Source: G964291335 sp964291335 (GTDB lineage Bacteria; Chloroflexota; Dehalococcoidia; Lucifugimonadales; UBA3495). From it: a stretch of DNA of 64,000 bases. The translations under genes and the position numbers were made by a program. Within the stretch, counting starts at the first letter, position 1, and the number at the start of each line of letters is the position of its first letter. This document shows, piece by piece, positions 1-9,110 of the stretch. The stretch lies in NCBI GenBank assembly GCA_964291335.2, contig OZ219748.1, positions 1-64,000 of the forward strand. Direction: 5' to 3'. The notes beneath the pieces were generated by a model. That model had not been told where the DNA came from and ran no database searches. It saw only the letters and a list, made by a program, of their open reading frames with translations.

Positions 1-557
1 TTCGCAGACTCCAAGACCCCGCCGCAGCGCATCGACATGCGCCACCCGACGCCCCAACATCAACGGAGCAACGGTCATTCCCATTCCAATCAACTCCTCC
101 CTGAGCAGATCAATCCGCCCACTGCCGGCCAGCGACACATTATTGGGCACGAAAATCACCGGCAGTTTCATCCGGCGGATATGGCGGCGAAGTTGGCTGC
201 CGCCAGCAGGTCGGAAACGCCAATGCCCACCGGGGAAAGGATGAGATCCATCTCTCCCAGAATCAGGCCAAGCGCCATGCTGTCCACCCCCGGCAGGTCG
301 CACACCAGCAGATCAACTTCGTCAGCGCGGCGCATCCGGTCCACCGCATCGGCGGCGGCTTTATTAACCTGGCCCCGGGATACGGACCATTCCGGCGGAT
401 TGTCCCGCAGGTCGGCCAGTCCGATACAGCCCTCCTGAGGATCGAAATCCACCAGGGAGACCCTTTTCCCATCCGCCGCCGCCCGCTCCGCCAGATTGTA
501 CGCCAGCGTGGTTTTACCGGTGCCTCCTTTCAGGGAACAAAAGGCTACCGCCTGCAT
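1..557 (-). pseudogene. ParA-family partition ATPase, frameshifted and cut by window edge
   Basis: The N-terminal part (168-557) has the deviant Walker A KGGTGKTT at residues 10-17, then LVDFDPQ and LLVCDLPG, the hallmarks of ParA/MinD-type ATPases that segregate low-copy replicons. A GGGAGG ribosome site lies 6 bases before the ATG at 557. The frame ends at TGA (168-170). The adjacent frame continues the family at once, with MKLPVIFVPNNV and then GRRVAHVDALRRGLGV, and is open to base 1. The second frame begins at an ATG that overlaps the stop (ATGA). This is either a one-base frameshift or a coupled split gene. It is divergent from ssb, as in many plasmid maintenance regions. Confidence 0.8.
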
Positions 558-660
558 GCACCACCTCCCGAACCCGATTTAGAGCTAAATCCACATTTCA
601 CCAGAGATTATATCAACCGGAGCTTCACAGATTTAAAGCGCAAGGCAAACCGGTATCCCT

Positions 661-692
661 GACTTTAGAAAACCGGGACTTTAGAAAACCGG
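661..692. repeat. Two perfect tandem 16-bp repeats
   Basis: GACTTTAGAAAACCGG occurs twice head to tail (661-676 and 677-692) in the gap between divergent parA and ssb. It could be an operator or iteron-like site for partition or replication control. Only two copies are visible. Confidence 0.6.
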
Positions 693-762
693 ACATCAAA
701 AGATGATTAGATGAAAAAACCGGAACAACCACGGCACTACTTTACAGGAGGCGAAACCGCGC

Positions 763-1206
763 ATGAACGGACCCGTTATCAACTTTATCGGCAACCTGAC
801 CCGGGATCCGGAACTCAAATACACCCCGAACACCGGCGCACCCTATATCCAGGTTAGCGTGGCAGTGAATAACTGGCGCGGCCCCGACCGGGAACCGGAT
901 ACCCACTTCTTCAACTGCACTTTCTGGCGCTATCAGGCGGAGAGCATCGCCAACCACTGCACCAAAGGATCCCAGGTATATGTCAGCGGACGCTACAACC
1001 GCCGCAAATACACCCGGCAGGACGGCTCCGAAGGATTCAGCCACGACGTAGCCGTCCGGGACCTGTTCCGCTGCCGGACCAGCGCCCGGGAAGAGGAAGA
1101 TCCGGAGAAACCCGAAGAACTTTCCTACGAAGACCCGGCCGACCAGGATGACCAGGAAGACATCCTCTACGACGACGATGACGATAACGAGGACGACACG
1201 GATTAA
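763..1206 (+). CDS. ssb: Single-stranded DNA-binding protein (SSB)
   Basis: This 147-residue protein has an N-terminal OB fold with typical SSB sequence: NFIGNLTRDPELKYT near the start, FFNCTFWRYQAESIANHCTKGSQVYVSGRY in the middle, and a DGSEGF turn. It would bind and protect ssDNA during replication or conjugative transfer. An AGGAGG site precedes the ATG. The acidic tail (DDDDDNEDDTD) replaces the usual DDIPF tip, so the terminal Phe that docks partner proteins is missing. Its position beside parA and helicases suggests an element-borne rather than the housekeeping copy. Confidence 0.93.
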   Translation: MNGPVINFIGNLTRDPELKYTPNTGAPYIQVSVAVNNWRGPDREPDTHFFNCTFWRYQAESIANHCTKGSQVYVSGRYNRRKYTRQDGSEGFSHDVAVRDLFRCRTSAREEEDPEKPEELSYEDPADQDDQEDILYDDDDDNEDDTD

Positions 1207-1213
1207 GCGAAAA

Positions 1214-1249
1214 CCGGAAGTCCGGCGGTAAAATCCGCCGGACTTCCGG
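1214..1249 (+). terminator. 15-bp perfect hairpin downstream of ssb
   Basis: A perfect inverted repeat with 15-bp arms 1214-1228 and 1235-1249 and a 6-base loop begins 7 bases after the ssb stop codon. No T tract follows on the + strand, so it may terminate weakly or only stabilise the mRNA end. Confidence 0.6.
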
Positions 1250-1335
1250 CACATCATCGCTATGGCAATGCAACATCACGGTATTTATACACCGATCGCA
1301 TCAGCCCCAAACCCTAGCGAAGAGGAACTGGAACG

Positions 1336-1707
1336 ATGAAGAAATTTTCTGCCCCGTTTGCCCTGATTGTGCTGACCATGGCCATGGCCGCCGGCTGCGT
1401 CTCAGTCAGCAACACGCCGGATTTCACCAGCGAGGACGTAAACGTTCGCGCTACCAACTTCGCCCGACCATCCGTCAACGCCGACTGGACCGTGAGCATC
1501 ACCAACAACACCGCCAAAAACTACTACTTCCTGAAGATCTTCGCCACCTGCTCAAAGGACGATACGCCGGTAGGCGTGTTGACCTCCCAGAAACGGGTCA
1601 ACCTGGGGGCATACGCCACCAAACTGGTTCCCATGCAGGGCCGAACCCCCGCCGAAACAGACGTAACCTGCAAAGTCCACGACATGAAATCCCTGTTCGT
1701 GCTCTAG
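1336..1707 (+). CDS. Small lipoprotein
   Basis: This 123-residue protein starts with MKK, a hydrophobic stretch and a lipobox ending AAGC at about residue 21, so it should be a lipid-anchored exported protein. The rest looks like a small beta domain (WTVSITNNTAKNYYFLKIFATC) with Cys residues that could pair outside the cell. No family recognised. It lies between ssb and an HTH/zinc-ribbon protein with its own GAGG-like ribosome site. Confidence 0.75.
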   Translation: MKKFSAPFALIVLTMAMAAGCVSVSNTPDFTSEDVNVRATNFARPSVNADWTVSITNNTAKNYYFLKIFATCSKDDTPVGVLTSQKRVNLGAYATKLVPMQGRTPAETDVTCKVHDMKSLFVL

Positions 1708-1865
1708 CGCGCGCAGGCAGTCATTTTCAACCGCCGATTCCCATAGGACCACTCAATAAATCAGCCCCGGAAATTCCGGAATTGTGACAATCTGCCGGTA
1801 CAGCCTGCATGACCAATCACTAAAATAACTATTACGCTGAGAAAATACCGCGGAGGTCCGAAGCA

Positions 1866-2825
1866 ATGTCCCGAAGAAAGACGGCCAATCCAGCCTATAC
1901 CCAACTGACTTTCGATCAGATCAGCCAGGAAGCCGTAACGCTCAACGTCCAGGCCATGACCCAATATCTCTACAGCGTCGCCCCGGACCTCACCCGGAAA
2001 CGGCTGCCCATGATCTACTTCAAGGACGCCGCGGAACGCCTGGACATCAACCCGGAAATCTGTACCCGGTTCAAGATCAACCGGTTCCCCTTCAGCCAGA
2101 CCATGGACAAGACCAGCATCTACCACATCACCGCCATCTACAGTTGCGTGATCATGCAACTCAGCCAGTACCCGAAAAAGGAAACCTACCTGCAGGCAGT
2201 AAATCGCTTCAAGGCCAGGGTCAAGGAAATTCTGGACCGGAAGGAGATTACCAATAACCATCTCGCGCTGCACCTGAAGGTATCCCACCGAACCCTGACC
2301 GAGCTGATCAGCGCCAGGCCCAACCCGGAACCCAGACATTCCCACTGCCCCTGGGCAATGCTCAGCCGGCTGGAAACCGCCGCTCAGGACATTATGGACC
2401 AGAACCTGAAACGATGGGAAGACATCCGGGCCTACAAGCGCATCCGCCCCATCGACGTGGCGGAAACCGAACCCGAACCGCCCAGGCCGGACCCGGCCCG
2501 GTTCATTGGGTCAAAAAGCTCCTGTGGGAAATGCCGGGCCAGCTGGACTCATCTGTATCACAACGGCAGCGACTTTTTCGGGAACCTGATCATGCACTGC
2601 CAGGTTTGCTCCCAGGATAACCTGGTGGATATTAACAACAGCGATGAAAGTCCGCCGATGGAAAAGGAATTCATCGACCGCTACGGATCCTGCTGGAACT
2701 GCCAGGCGCCATGGCACAACCTGACGCAGGACGGCGAGGACGATTACGGCAATCGCATTCATACCTGCGCCCAGTGCCTGCAGACTAACCGGATCCGGAA
2801 GACAGCCAAAGTCTCCCTGACCTGA
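1866..2825 (+). CDS. HTH and double zinc-ribbon DNA-binding protein, unknown role
   Basis: This 319-residue protein is preceded by GGAGG. Residues 120-150 contain a helix-turn-helix-like stretch (EITNNHLALHLKVSHRTLTEL). The C-terminal third carries two similar Cys modules, CGKCRASW...CQVCSQ and CWNCQAPW...CAQCLQ, each predicting a zinc ribbon and suggesting internal duplication. It ends 14 bases before the UvrD-like helicase gene and probably shares its transcript. The arrangement suggests a replication initiator-type or regulatory DNA-binding protein, but I do not recognise the family. Confidence 0.72.
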   Translation: MSRRKTANPAYTQLTFDQISQEAVTLNVQAMTQYLYSVAPDLTRKRLPMIYFKDAAERLDINPEICTRFKINRFPFSQTMDKTSIYHITAIYSCVIMQLSQYPKKETYLQAVNRFKARVKEILDRKEITNNHLALHLKVSHRTLTELISARPNPEPRHSHCPWAMLSRLETAAQDIMDQNLKRWEDIRAYKRIRPIDVAETEPEPPRPDPARFIGSKSSCGKCRASWTHLYHNGSDFFGNLIMHCQVCSQDNLVDINNSDESPPMEKEFIDRYGSCWNCQAPWHNLTQDGEDDYGNRIHTCAQCLQTNRIRKTAKVSLT

Positions 2826-2839
2826 AACAGGAGGACGCC

Positions 2840-4888
2840 ATGACCACCGTCCGGAGCCAACCCAGAACCGCTTTAGACCCATTGCAAAGAGCGGCGGTGG
2901 AGTCACCGCCCGGCCCCACCGTGATTCTGGGCGGGCCGGGCACCGGCAAAACCCATACCCTGATCGCCCGCATCGCGCGGCTGATTCAATCCGGCGTGTC
3001 CCCCTACCACATAACTTATTTAAGCTTCAGCAGCCGGAACGCCGAAGACACCCGGCGCATCATCGAAAAACGCACCGATACCGCCGAACACGCTCCCCAT
3101 ATCTTCGTAGGCACTTTTCACATGTACTGCAGTCAGTTTCTGCGCCGCGCCGGCGCCAGAGAAATCAACCTGGCCTCCCACTTCACTCTGTGGGACCGCA
3201 TCCAGTCGGTCGAAGTTCTCCAGGAAATGCTGGACGCCATGACCCGGGAAATGGAAGAAAAGAACGCCAACCCCCGGGAGCGGAAGTCCGGCGGAATCCG
3301 GAAAATCGGCGCGGACCAGATCGACCAGATCCTGAACTGGCACAGCAATAATCTGGGACGACGCCGCAACGACCGGATCCCCGCCCGATACCCCAGCTGG
3401 GACAGCATCATCGACCTCTACGAAGCCGAAAAACACCGTCAGAACGCCATGGACCTGGACGATCTAATTCCCGGCGCCATCCGCGCCATGCAGCTTAACC
3501 CTGCCCTGCAATCCACCTGGAAGAACTCCCGGTCCCGACACCTTTTCATCGACGAATATCAGGACATCACCCCGGTTCAGTACGAGCTGATCAAACTGAT
3601 CTCCGGCGCCAAGCAATATGTAACCATCGCCGCCGACCCCAACCAGTCAATCTACGCCTTCCGCAACGCCGACCCTCAGCTGATCCGCCAGTTCGTCCTG
3701 GACCACGAGAAGGTAACCCAGCACCTGCTGCAGGTGAACCACCGCAGCAGCGCCACGCTGACCCGGATGATTACCACCCTGACTACCAGCCCGCAACTTA
3801 AAGGACTGCAGCACGACCATCAGCGGGCCATCCGGCCCGAAGGCCCCAAACCGGAGCTTTATCATTTCGACCAATCCCCCAGAGCAATGGATACCCACCT
3901 GGTTTACCACGCCCTCAACCTGATTGAAGAGGGCTACGCCTGGGAGGATATGGCCTGCATCTACCGGCAGAAAACGACCAACGACCGGCTGGAATACGCT
4001 CTCACCAACATGGACATTCCTTTCCACACTCTGGGCGACGACCGCCGGGAAAAACAGAGCTATGCCCGGGCCATCACCAGCCTGATGGCCTCTATTCTCA
4101 ACCCGACCGATGTCAAGAGCTTTGCCCAGGCCGCCTGCTATACCCAGTCGGGGCAGCCCCGCTCACTGAACATCGAGACGGTCCGGAATATCCGTAACTA
4201 CGCGATCAACCACCAGGTGAACGCCGTGGAATCGGCCCAGGCTCTGCTGGAAGAATACCGACCGGAAACTCCCATTCACAACAATCTGATCAACGGCATC
4301 AACACCTGGCTGGAAATCAGCGAAATGCTGAACCGGGAAGATATACTGCTCTACGATCTCTGCCATCGGGCAGCAACCATCTACCAGCAAACCCAGCACA
4401 ATCCCCACATCATCGACAACCCGGAAGTCGCCCGCCTGCTGGCATTGGCCCAAAGCACCCCCAGACTGGAAAGAGAACCCAACCGGGAATACCTGGCCCG
4501 ATTCCTGGAACTGATCGCCACCGCGCCCTATCACCAGTATCGCAGCCTGGAAAATGACGACCCCTTCGACCCCAGGCACGGCATTACCCTTTCCACCATT
4601 CACGGCGCCAAAGGGCTGCAATGGAAAATCGTCTGGCTGGTCGACGCCGCCGACCATATCATGCCCGGAGAACGAAGCGCCAAAGAAAGCAACAACGATT
4701 CAGCCCTGCACCAGGAACAGCGAATCTTCTATGTAGCTTCCACCAGAGCTACCAACCGGCTGTTCTACTATTACTCGACCCGCAGCGGCAGCGACCGGCA
4801 GGCGGTACCCTGCCGCTTTATCGATGCCCTGGGCGATACCATCAACCAGTATTCGGTAACTGCGCCGCCCCAAGCCAAGGAAATATGA
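2840..4888 (+). CDS. UvrD/Rep-family superfamily 1 DNA helicase
   Basis: This 682-residue protein has the SF1A motif set in order: Walker A GGPGTGKT (31-38), motif II FIDEYQD (about 236), motif III region DPNQSIYAFR, motif IV region QVNHRSS, motif V LSTIHGAKGLQWKIVWL and motif VI FYVASTRA. It would unwind DNA 3' to 5' during replication or repair of the element. Its start follows an AGGAGG site. Its stop overlaps the start of the thermonuclease gene (ATGA), so the two are translationally coupled. Length fits the family. Confidence 0.95.
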   Translation: MTTVRSQPRTALDPLQRAAVESPPGPTVILGGPGTGKTHTLIARIARLIQSGVSPYHITYLSFSSRNAEDTRRIIEKRTDTAEHAPHIFVGTFHMYCSQFLRRAGAREINLASHFTLWDRIQSVEVLQEMLDAMTREMEEKNANPRERKSGGIRKIGADQIDQILNWHSNNLGRRRNDRIPARYPSWDSIIDLYEAEKHRQNAMDLDDLIPGAIRAMQLNPALQSTWKNSRSRHLFIDEYQDITPVQYELIKLISGAKQYVTIAADPNQSIYAFRNADPQLIRQFVLDHEKVTQHLLQVNHRSSATLTRMITTLTTSPQLKGLQHDHQRAIRPEGPKPELYHFDQSPRAMDTHLVYHALNLIEEGYAWEDMACIYRQKTTNDRLEYALTNMDIPFHTLGDDRREKQSYARAITSLMASILNPTDVKSFAQAACYTQSGQPRSLNIETVRNIRNYAINHQVNAVESAQALLEEYRPETPIHNNLINGINTWLEISEMLNREDILLYDLCHRAATIYQQTQHNPHIIDNPEVARLLALAQSTPRLEREPNREYLARFLELIATAPYHQYRSLENDDPFDPRHGITLSTIHGAKGLQWKIVWLVDAADHIMPGERSAKESNNDSALHQEQRIFYVASTRATNRLFYYYSTRSGSDRQAVPCRFIDALGDTINQYSVTAPPQAKEI

Positions 4889-5427
4889 GCCGCCAGCCCC
4901 GGACAAAAGTCAGAATCGGCCGGATCATCGACGGCGATACCATCGAGGTAAATACCGGAGGCTTCCTGCGCTCCGGCAGCATCCAGCGCCTTAGGCTGTA
5001 CGGCATCGACGCTCCCGAACAAAGCCAGAAAAACGGCTCCCAGTCCACCAAACACCTGCAAAAGCTCGTCGGCGGCCGTTCCAGTATCTGGATCGAACTG
5101 ATCGACACCGACCAGTACGGCCGATCCGTCGCCATCCTCTATCCGGACAAAAACGCTGCCGATTCCTTCAACTACCGGATGGTCGCCGACGGCCAAGCCC
5201 ACTGCTACCTGCTCAAACCGGCCGACCGGGCAAAGTACGAACTGGCCCAGGCCAAAGCGCAAAGCCAGCGCAAGGGAATATGGAAACAGAGAAAGCTGGA
5301 ACATCCAACCGACTATCGGCGCCGGCAACGGGCCAGGAAAAACCGAAAACTGTCCCCAATCCTGACCGTTATCATTATCGGGCTGATCATTCTGTCCCTG
5401 GTGATTTACGGCCAACTCGTTAACTGA
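4885..5427 (+). CDS. Thermonuclease (SNase-like) with C-terminal membrane anchor
   Basis: This 180-residue protein has the staphylococcal nuclease-like fold: IIDGDTIEV, then RLRLYGIDAPE (candidate Arg and Glu of the active site) and QYGRSVAIL (second catalytic Arg), with AQAKAQSQRKGIWK near the end of the domain. A basic stretch and one hydrophobic helix (ILTVIIIGLIILSLVIYG) follow, so it is probably tethered to the membrane by its C terminus. No signal peptide is seen. The ATG overlaps the helicase stop codon. The longer upstream frame is only overlap with the helicase gene. Confidence 0.9.
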   Translation: MSRQPRTKVRIGRIIDGDTIEVNTGGFLRSGSIQRLRLYGIDAPEQSQKNGSQSTKHLQKLVGGRSSIWIELIDTDQYGRSVAILYPDKNAADSFNYRMVADGQAHCYLLKPADRAKYELAQAKAQSQRKGIWKQRKLEHPTDYRRRQRARKNRKLSPILTVIIIGLIILSLVIYGQLVN

Positions 5428-5450
5428 ACAACCGAACAGCCAAACAGCCA

Positions 5451-7055
5451 TTGAAACCAACACAGCAAACACCCCTGCCCCTCCGGGACTACCAGATCAG
5501 GATTATTCAACAGACCAACGACATCCTGAAAGAGCAGGATTCCCTCCTGATTACCGCGCCCACCGGCGCCGGCAAAACCATTATGCTGGCGGAACTGGCT
5601 GCCCGTATCCTGGAACGGGGCGGCTCCGCAGCCTTGCTGGTACACCGCCAGGAACTGATCAAACAGTCGGAACAGGCAATCCTCAGACAGACCGGACAAC
5701 ACCCCGGCATCGTCTGGAAACAGAACCGGGACTGGAGCAAACCTTTTACCATTATTGCCCAGGACACCATCGCCGGCGAGGAACTCCCCCCTCATAAAGC
5801 CTACGACACATTCATTGTAGACGAAGCCCACCACGCCGTCGCTCCCAGCTGGCTGAACACCATCAGCCGGCTCCAGTTCCACAAGCTGATCGGATTCTCC
5901 GCTACTCCCTTCCGGCAGGACCGGGAACCCCTGTCCCCGACGCCCTTTGAGCAGATCATCCGGCCGATAACCCCCCGGTTCCTGATTGAACAGGGTTACC
6001 TGTGTCCGGCCCGGATTCTGTCCCCGGTCCTGCAGGACCGCAGCGGGATGCCCCAGCCGATCAACCAGGCGGAAAACCCGGAGCAGATCTACCGGCAGGC
6101 AATACGCTACGCGATTGCCGGCAACCGCCGGCGAATATTGCTCTACGTCACCCAGACGGCCACCAAACCGCCCAGGCAGGTCATGCAGAACACGAACCGC
6201 CTGCTGCGGAAGGACGGTATCCAGACCGACACGATCAACCAGTCCATCCCCGACCGGCAAAGGGAGGCGGCCCTGACCCACTTCAAGGCAGCCAGCGGCC
6301 CCACCGTCCTGATCAACTATCTCTCCCTTACCGAAGGAACCGACCTGCCCTACGTGGACTGCATCATCATCGGACGCAGCACGGCGTCCGAAAGCACCAT
6401 CATTCAGATGATCGGCAGGGGGCTACGGAACTTCCCCGGCAAAAAGGACTGCCTGGTAATCGACTATACCCAGCGTTCCGACATGGACGACATCATCCAC
6501 TACTGGCGGCTGGACACGCCCCAGTACCCCGGGGCCCATACTCCCAAAGAACGAAGTCCGAAAGCGCCGCCGGAAGAACTCCGGCGGCTCGCCACCGGAT
6601 TCCCCCAGAAAATATCCCGCCTGGGCCAACTGAAAATCGACTACTGCTGGTTTCAACCCTACCCGGGCAAACCCCTGATCGCATTGCCCCTCAGCCCGGG
6701 CGAGAACCGGGCCGACCGGTTCATCACCGTTGAACCGACTCCGGACTACCGCTACCGCGTTACCCGCATTACCCTCAACCGAAGCGGCATCAGCCCGATC
6801 ACAAAAAACCAGAGTCTGGCCGCATCCGAAAATGAAGCCATCAACCTGGTCAGAGCGGCTATGGGCCAGCAGGCGCCCAGACTGGAACGCCGAGCAGCCT
6901 GGCGTCAAAAGCCGGCCACTCCCAAACAGCGCGATCAGTGGCTGACCTTACACCCGGACGAACCGATGGTTCCCCCCAACCTGACTGCCGGCGAAGCCTC
7001 CGAATCGATCGCCCAGGCGCGCTTCCGCCGCCGACTTCCCAAGTCAATTCTCTGA
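5451..7055 (+). CDS. DEAD/DEAH-box superfamily 2 helicase
   Basis: This 534-residue protein has the SF2 motifs APTGAGKT (36-43), VDEAHH (about 123), IGFSATPFR, TEGTDLPYV and QMIGRGLR, close to the SSL2/COG1061 group of DNA helicases or translocases. The start is taken as TTG at 5451; no ATG lies nearby in frame. The C-terminal 150 residues are lineage-specific. It follows the thermonuclease by 23 bases and probably belongs to the same operon, suggesting a DNA-processing role in replication or transfer. Confidence 0.92.
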   Translation: MKPTQQTPLPLRDYQIRIIQQTNDILKEQDSLLITAPTGAGKTIMLAELAARILERGGSAALLVHRQELIKQSEQAILRQTGQHPGIVWKQNRDWSKPFTIIAQDTIAGEELPPHKAYDTFIVDEAHHAVAPSWLNTISRLQFHKLIGFSATPFRQDREPLSPTPFEQIIRPITPRFLIEQGYLCPARILSPVLQDRSGMPQPINQAENPEQIYRQAIRYAIAGNRRRILLYVTQTATKPPRQVMQNTNRLLRKDGIQTDTINQSIPDRQREAALTHFKAASGPTVLINYLSLTEGTDLPYVDCIIIGRSTASESTIIQMIGRGLRNFPGKKDCLVIDYTQRSDMDDIIHYWRLDTPQYPGAHTPKERSPKAPPEELRRLATGFPQKISRLGQLKIDYCWFQPYPGKPLIALPLSPGENRADRFITVEPTPDYRYRVTRITLNRSGISPITKNQSLAASENEAINLVRAAMGQQAPRLERRAAWRQKPATPKQRDQWLTLHPDEPMVPPNLTAGEASESIAQARFRRRLPKSIL

Positions 7056-7064
7056 CCAAACGGC

Positions 7065-7862
7065 TTGAATCTCTCCGTGAAATCAGGAATCCGCATCAGC
7101 AACCCCTTCCGACGGAAAGAAAACGCTGCGCAGCCAGGCAGCGGGAAACGGCGGCGCCTTCTGAAAACGGCCGCCGCCGTCATTATCCTGCTCTTGATCC
7201 TGGGGTTAATCCGTGCCATAACCTACCAGTCCCCCGAAGTACCGAACATTACCGATCTGACCGCCGCACCCCTGCAGGGCAAAGCGGAACATACGCTTAC
7301 CGCAGAACAGATCAACCAGCGGGTAATGAAATACCAGACCCAACTGATCTGGCTGCTGACCGCTGATACTATTGCCCAGGACGAACCGGAACGGTTTCAC
7401 CGGATCCTCTACCTTCAGCATCCCACCGAATGCATCCGGTTCTACCACCAGATGATTGCCAACGAAGGAGTTGTGCAAACCAAGGAACAGCTAGTAGAAT
7501 GCGCCAGGAAAAGAATGCCGGACACTGACTGGGAACGCTGGCAGCAGGAAACGCCAACGGAAAAGGAAGCCCGGCTGAACTACGGCCTCCTCACGATGTA
7601 TAACACGCTCAGTCCAGCCGAGCGGATCTCCCGCCAGATCGCGTGGAACCGGGGGCTGGACGCCACCGTGGAAAACAACGAAGGGCTGAGGGATTTCGCC
7701 AGCGACTACCTCAAATGCCAGGACCGGGCCGACCTGACCCGCTTGCAGGAAAGCGGGTCCGCCCGGATAATGGCCCAGCACTGGCTGGAAACCCAGGAAC
7801 ACATAATTGAGTGCATCCACAGCACTACCCACACCAAACTGGAACTGACCGGAGAGGAATAG
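7065..7862 (+). CDS. Membrane-anchored hypothetical protein
   Basis: This protein of about 265 residues has a basic N terminus, one transmembrane helix (LLKTAAAVIILLLILGLIRAI, about 32-52) and a mostly alpha-helical, Trp- and Cys-containing domain on the far side. The start is uncertain: TTG 7065 or GTG 7077. It sits 9 bases after the SF2 helicase. No family recognised; its position suggests an accessory component of the element's membrane or transfer machinery. Confidence 0.65.
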   Translation: MNLSVKSGIRISNPFRRKENAAQPGSGKRRRLLKTAAAVIILLLILGLIRAITYQSPEVPNITDLTAAPLQGKAEHTLTAEQINQRVMKYQTQLIWLLTADTIAQDEPERFHRILYLQHPTECIRFYHQMIANEGVVQTKEQLVECARKRMPDTDWERWQQETPTEKEARLNYGLLTMYNTLSPAERISRQIAWNRGLDATVENNEGLRDFASDYLKCQDRADLTRLQESGSARIMAQHWLETQEHIIECIHSTTHTKLELTGEE

Positions 7863-7866
7863 AAAA

Positions 7867-8151
7867 ATGCCTGAAACCGACCAATATCAGGAAATACCCG
7901 TCGGCTACCTCGAAACCCACAGCCTGAACGGCCTGACCTGGAAAACCTCCAGAGCGGCCCGGGAACACGCCACCGAAAAGGAAATGCACGACCTGGTAAT
8001 GACCTTCAACGCGGAACGGAAAAAGTACCGCTACGAGCATCCCCCCGTCAGCGTCAGGGAAAGCATCTTCATCCGCCGCTACCCGCTAAGGGGGAAACAA
8101 ATGGAGATCACCCAGGCATCCTTCACCCCTTACCCGACAATCACCGTCTAA
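7867..8151 (+). CDS. Small hypothetical protein
   Basis: This 94-residue soluble protein starts 4 bases after the preceding TAG. It is rich in charged residues (HATEKEMHDLVMTFNAERKKYRYEH) with no membrane segment and no recognised motif. Position and spacing support co-transcription with its membrane-anchored neighbours. Confidence 0.55.
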   Translation: MPETDQYQEIPVGYLETHSLNGLTWKTSRAAREHATEKEMHDLVMTFNAERKKYRYEHPPVSVRESIFIRRYPLRGKQMEITQASFTPYPTITV

Positions 8152-8239
8152 ACGGACCCATTCCCCGGCACAGCCATAGCCCCCGTTACCGCCCTGACCG
8201 AAGGACCGATACCCCCGACAACCATTAAGGAGAAAGATC

Positions 8240-9079
8240 ATGCTCAAGTACGGCTTGCTGGCCGCCGGCATTGCCAGCATCGGGCTGATTTTATGGCCTC
8301 TGCTGTCAAGCCTGGGCAATCAGCCCAACGCCGCCGCCAACCTGGTAAACGCCACCGAGAAGACCAACAATCAGGCAGACGCGCTGAACGATTCCTTTAC
8401 CGACGTGATCCCCCCGGCGCCGGCCGGACCGGGCCCCGGCAATGCCAGCGGCATACCGCTGCACCCCCAGGATGACGGGTCAACCAGCGCCGACTTCGGC
8501 GAGGAAGACCCCAATGCAGAACCTACCCCGGACCCTTACGCCGCTTACGCCCATCCCAGCGAACACGCGGTCCGGGACGCCATGGAATACCTGAACACTC
8601 TGCAAACCGAGCTGAATCCCCAACCCACCGAATATATCCGGGCCGTAGAGCAACTGCAGCGAGCCTGGGAACCGCGTTACGAACAGGCAGTGCAGGAATA
8701 CAAGCGCTTCGCCTATAGGATTGACCACGCCGACGCCATGGCCAACGAATACTTCACCATCCAGAACAACCTGACCAGCCACATCACCGACACGCAGGAA
8801 AGAGAAAGATGGGAACGGATTGACATCGCGGAACGGGGAATCTATATGGACTGGCGGGAACAGGCCTTTCAGACCCTGGGACAAGCCAGACTGATTATGG
8901 ACAAACTGCACAACATGAACATCGTCATAACCAAGCAGCGGCTCAGCGCGAATTTCGCCGCAGTCTATGACGAATTCCAGACCATCCCGCCGGCCATTAC
9001 CCAACTGCATCAGGAACTGGAGCGATTCCAGGCCGAATCGGACCACATCCAGCGCACCTTCGGGCCGTCGGTAAACTAG
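8240..9079 (+). CDS. Membrane-anchored coiled-coil protein
   Basis: This 279-residue protein is preceded by AAGGAGA. An N-terminal hydrophobic helix (LLAAGIASIGLILWPLL, 5-22) is followed by a Pro/Gly/Asp-rich linker (about 60-110) and then a long helical domain rich in Glu, Gln and Arg, so it probably projects from the membrane. No known family. It resembles an accessory stalk-like protein of a secretion or conjugation complex, by context only. Confidence 0.62.
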   Translation: MLKYGLLAAGIASIGLILWPLLSSLGNQPNAAANLVNATEKTNNQADALNDSFTDVIPPAPAGPGPGNASGIPLHPQDDGSTSADFGEEDPNAEPTPDPYAAYAHPSEHAVRDAMEYLNTLQTELNPQPTEYIRAVEQLQRAWEPRYEQAVQEYKRFAYRIDHADAMANEYFTIQNNLTSHITDTQERERWERIDIAERGIYMDWREQAFQTLGQARLIMDKLHNMNIVITKQRLSANFAAVYDEFQTIPPAITQLHQELERFQAESDHIQRTFGPSVN

Positions 9080-9110
9080 CCCGACCCGACCCGAAAGGAG
9101 AAGCTATAAA

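Noticed and set aside
763..1257. Long antisense frame opposite ssb
   Set aside because: It mirrors the Asp-rich ssb tail as a Val/Ile run and has no ribosome site; a shadow of the real gene.
4621..4884. Longer N-terminal start for the thermonuclease
   Set aside because: The extra residues overlap the helicase gene in another frame and look random; ATG 4885 couples to the helicase stop.
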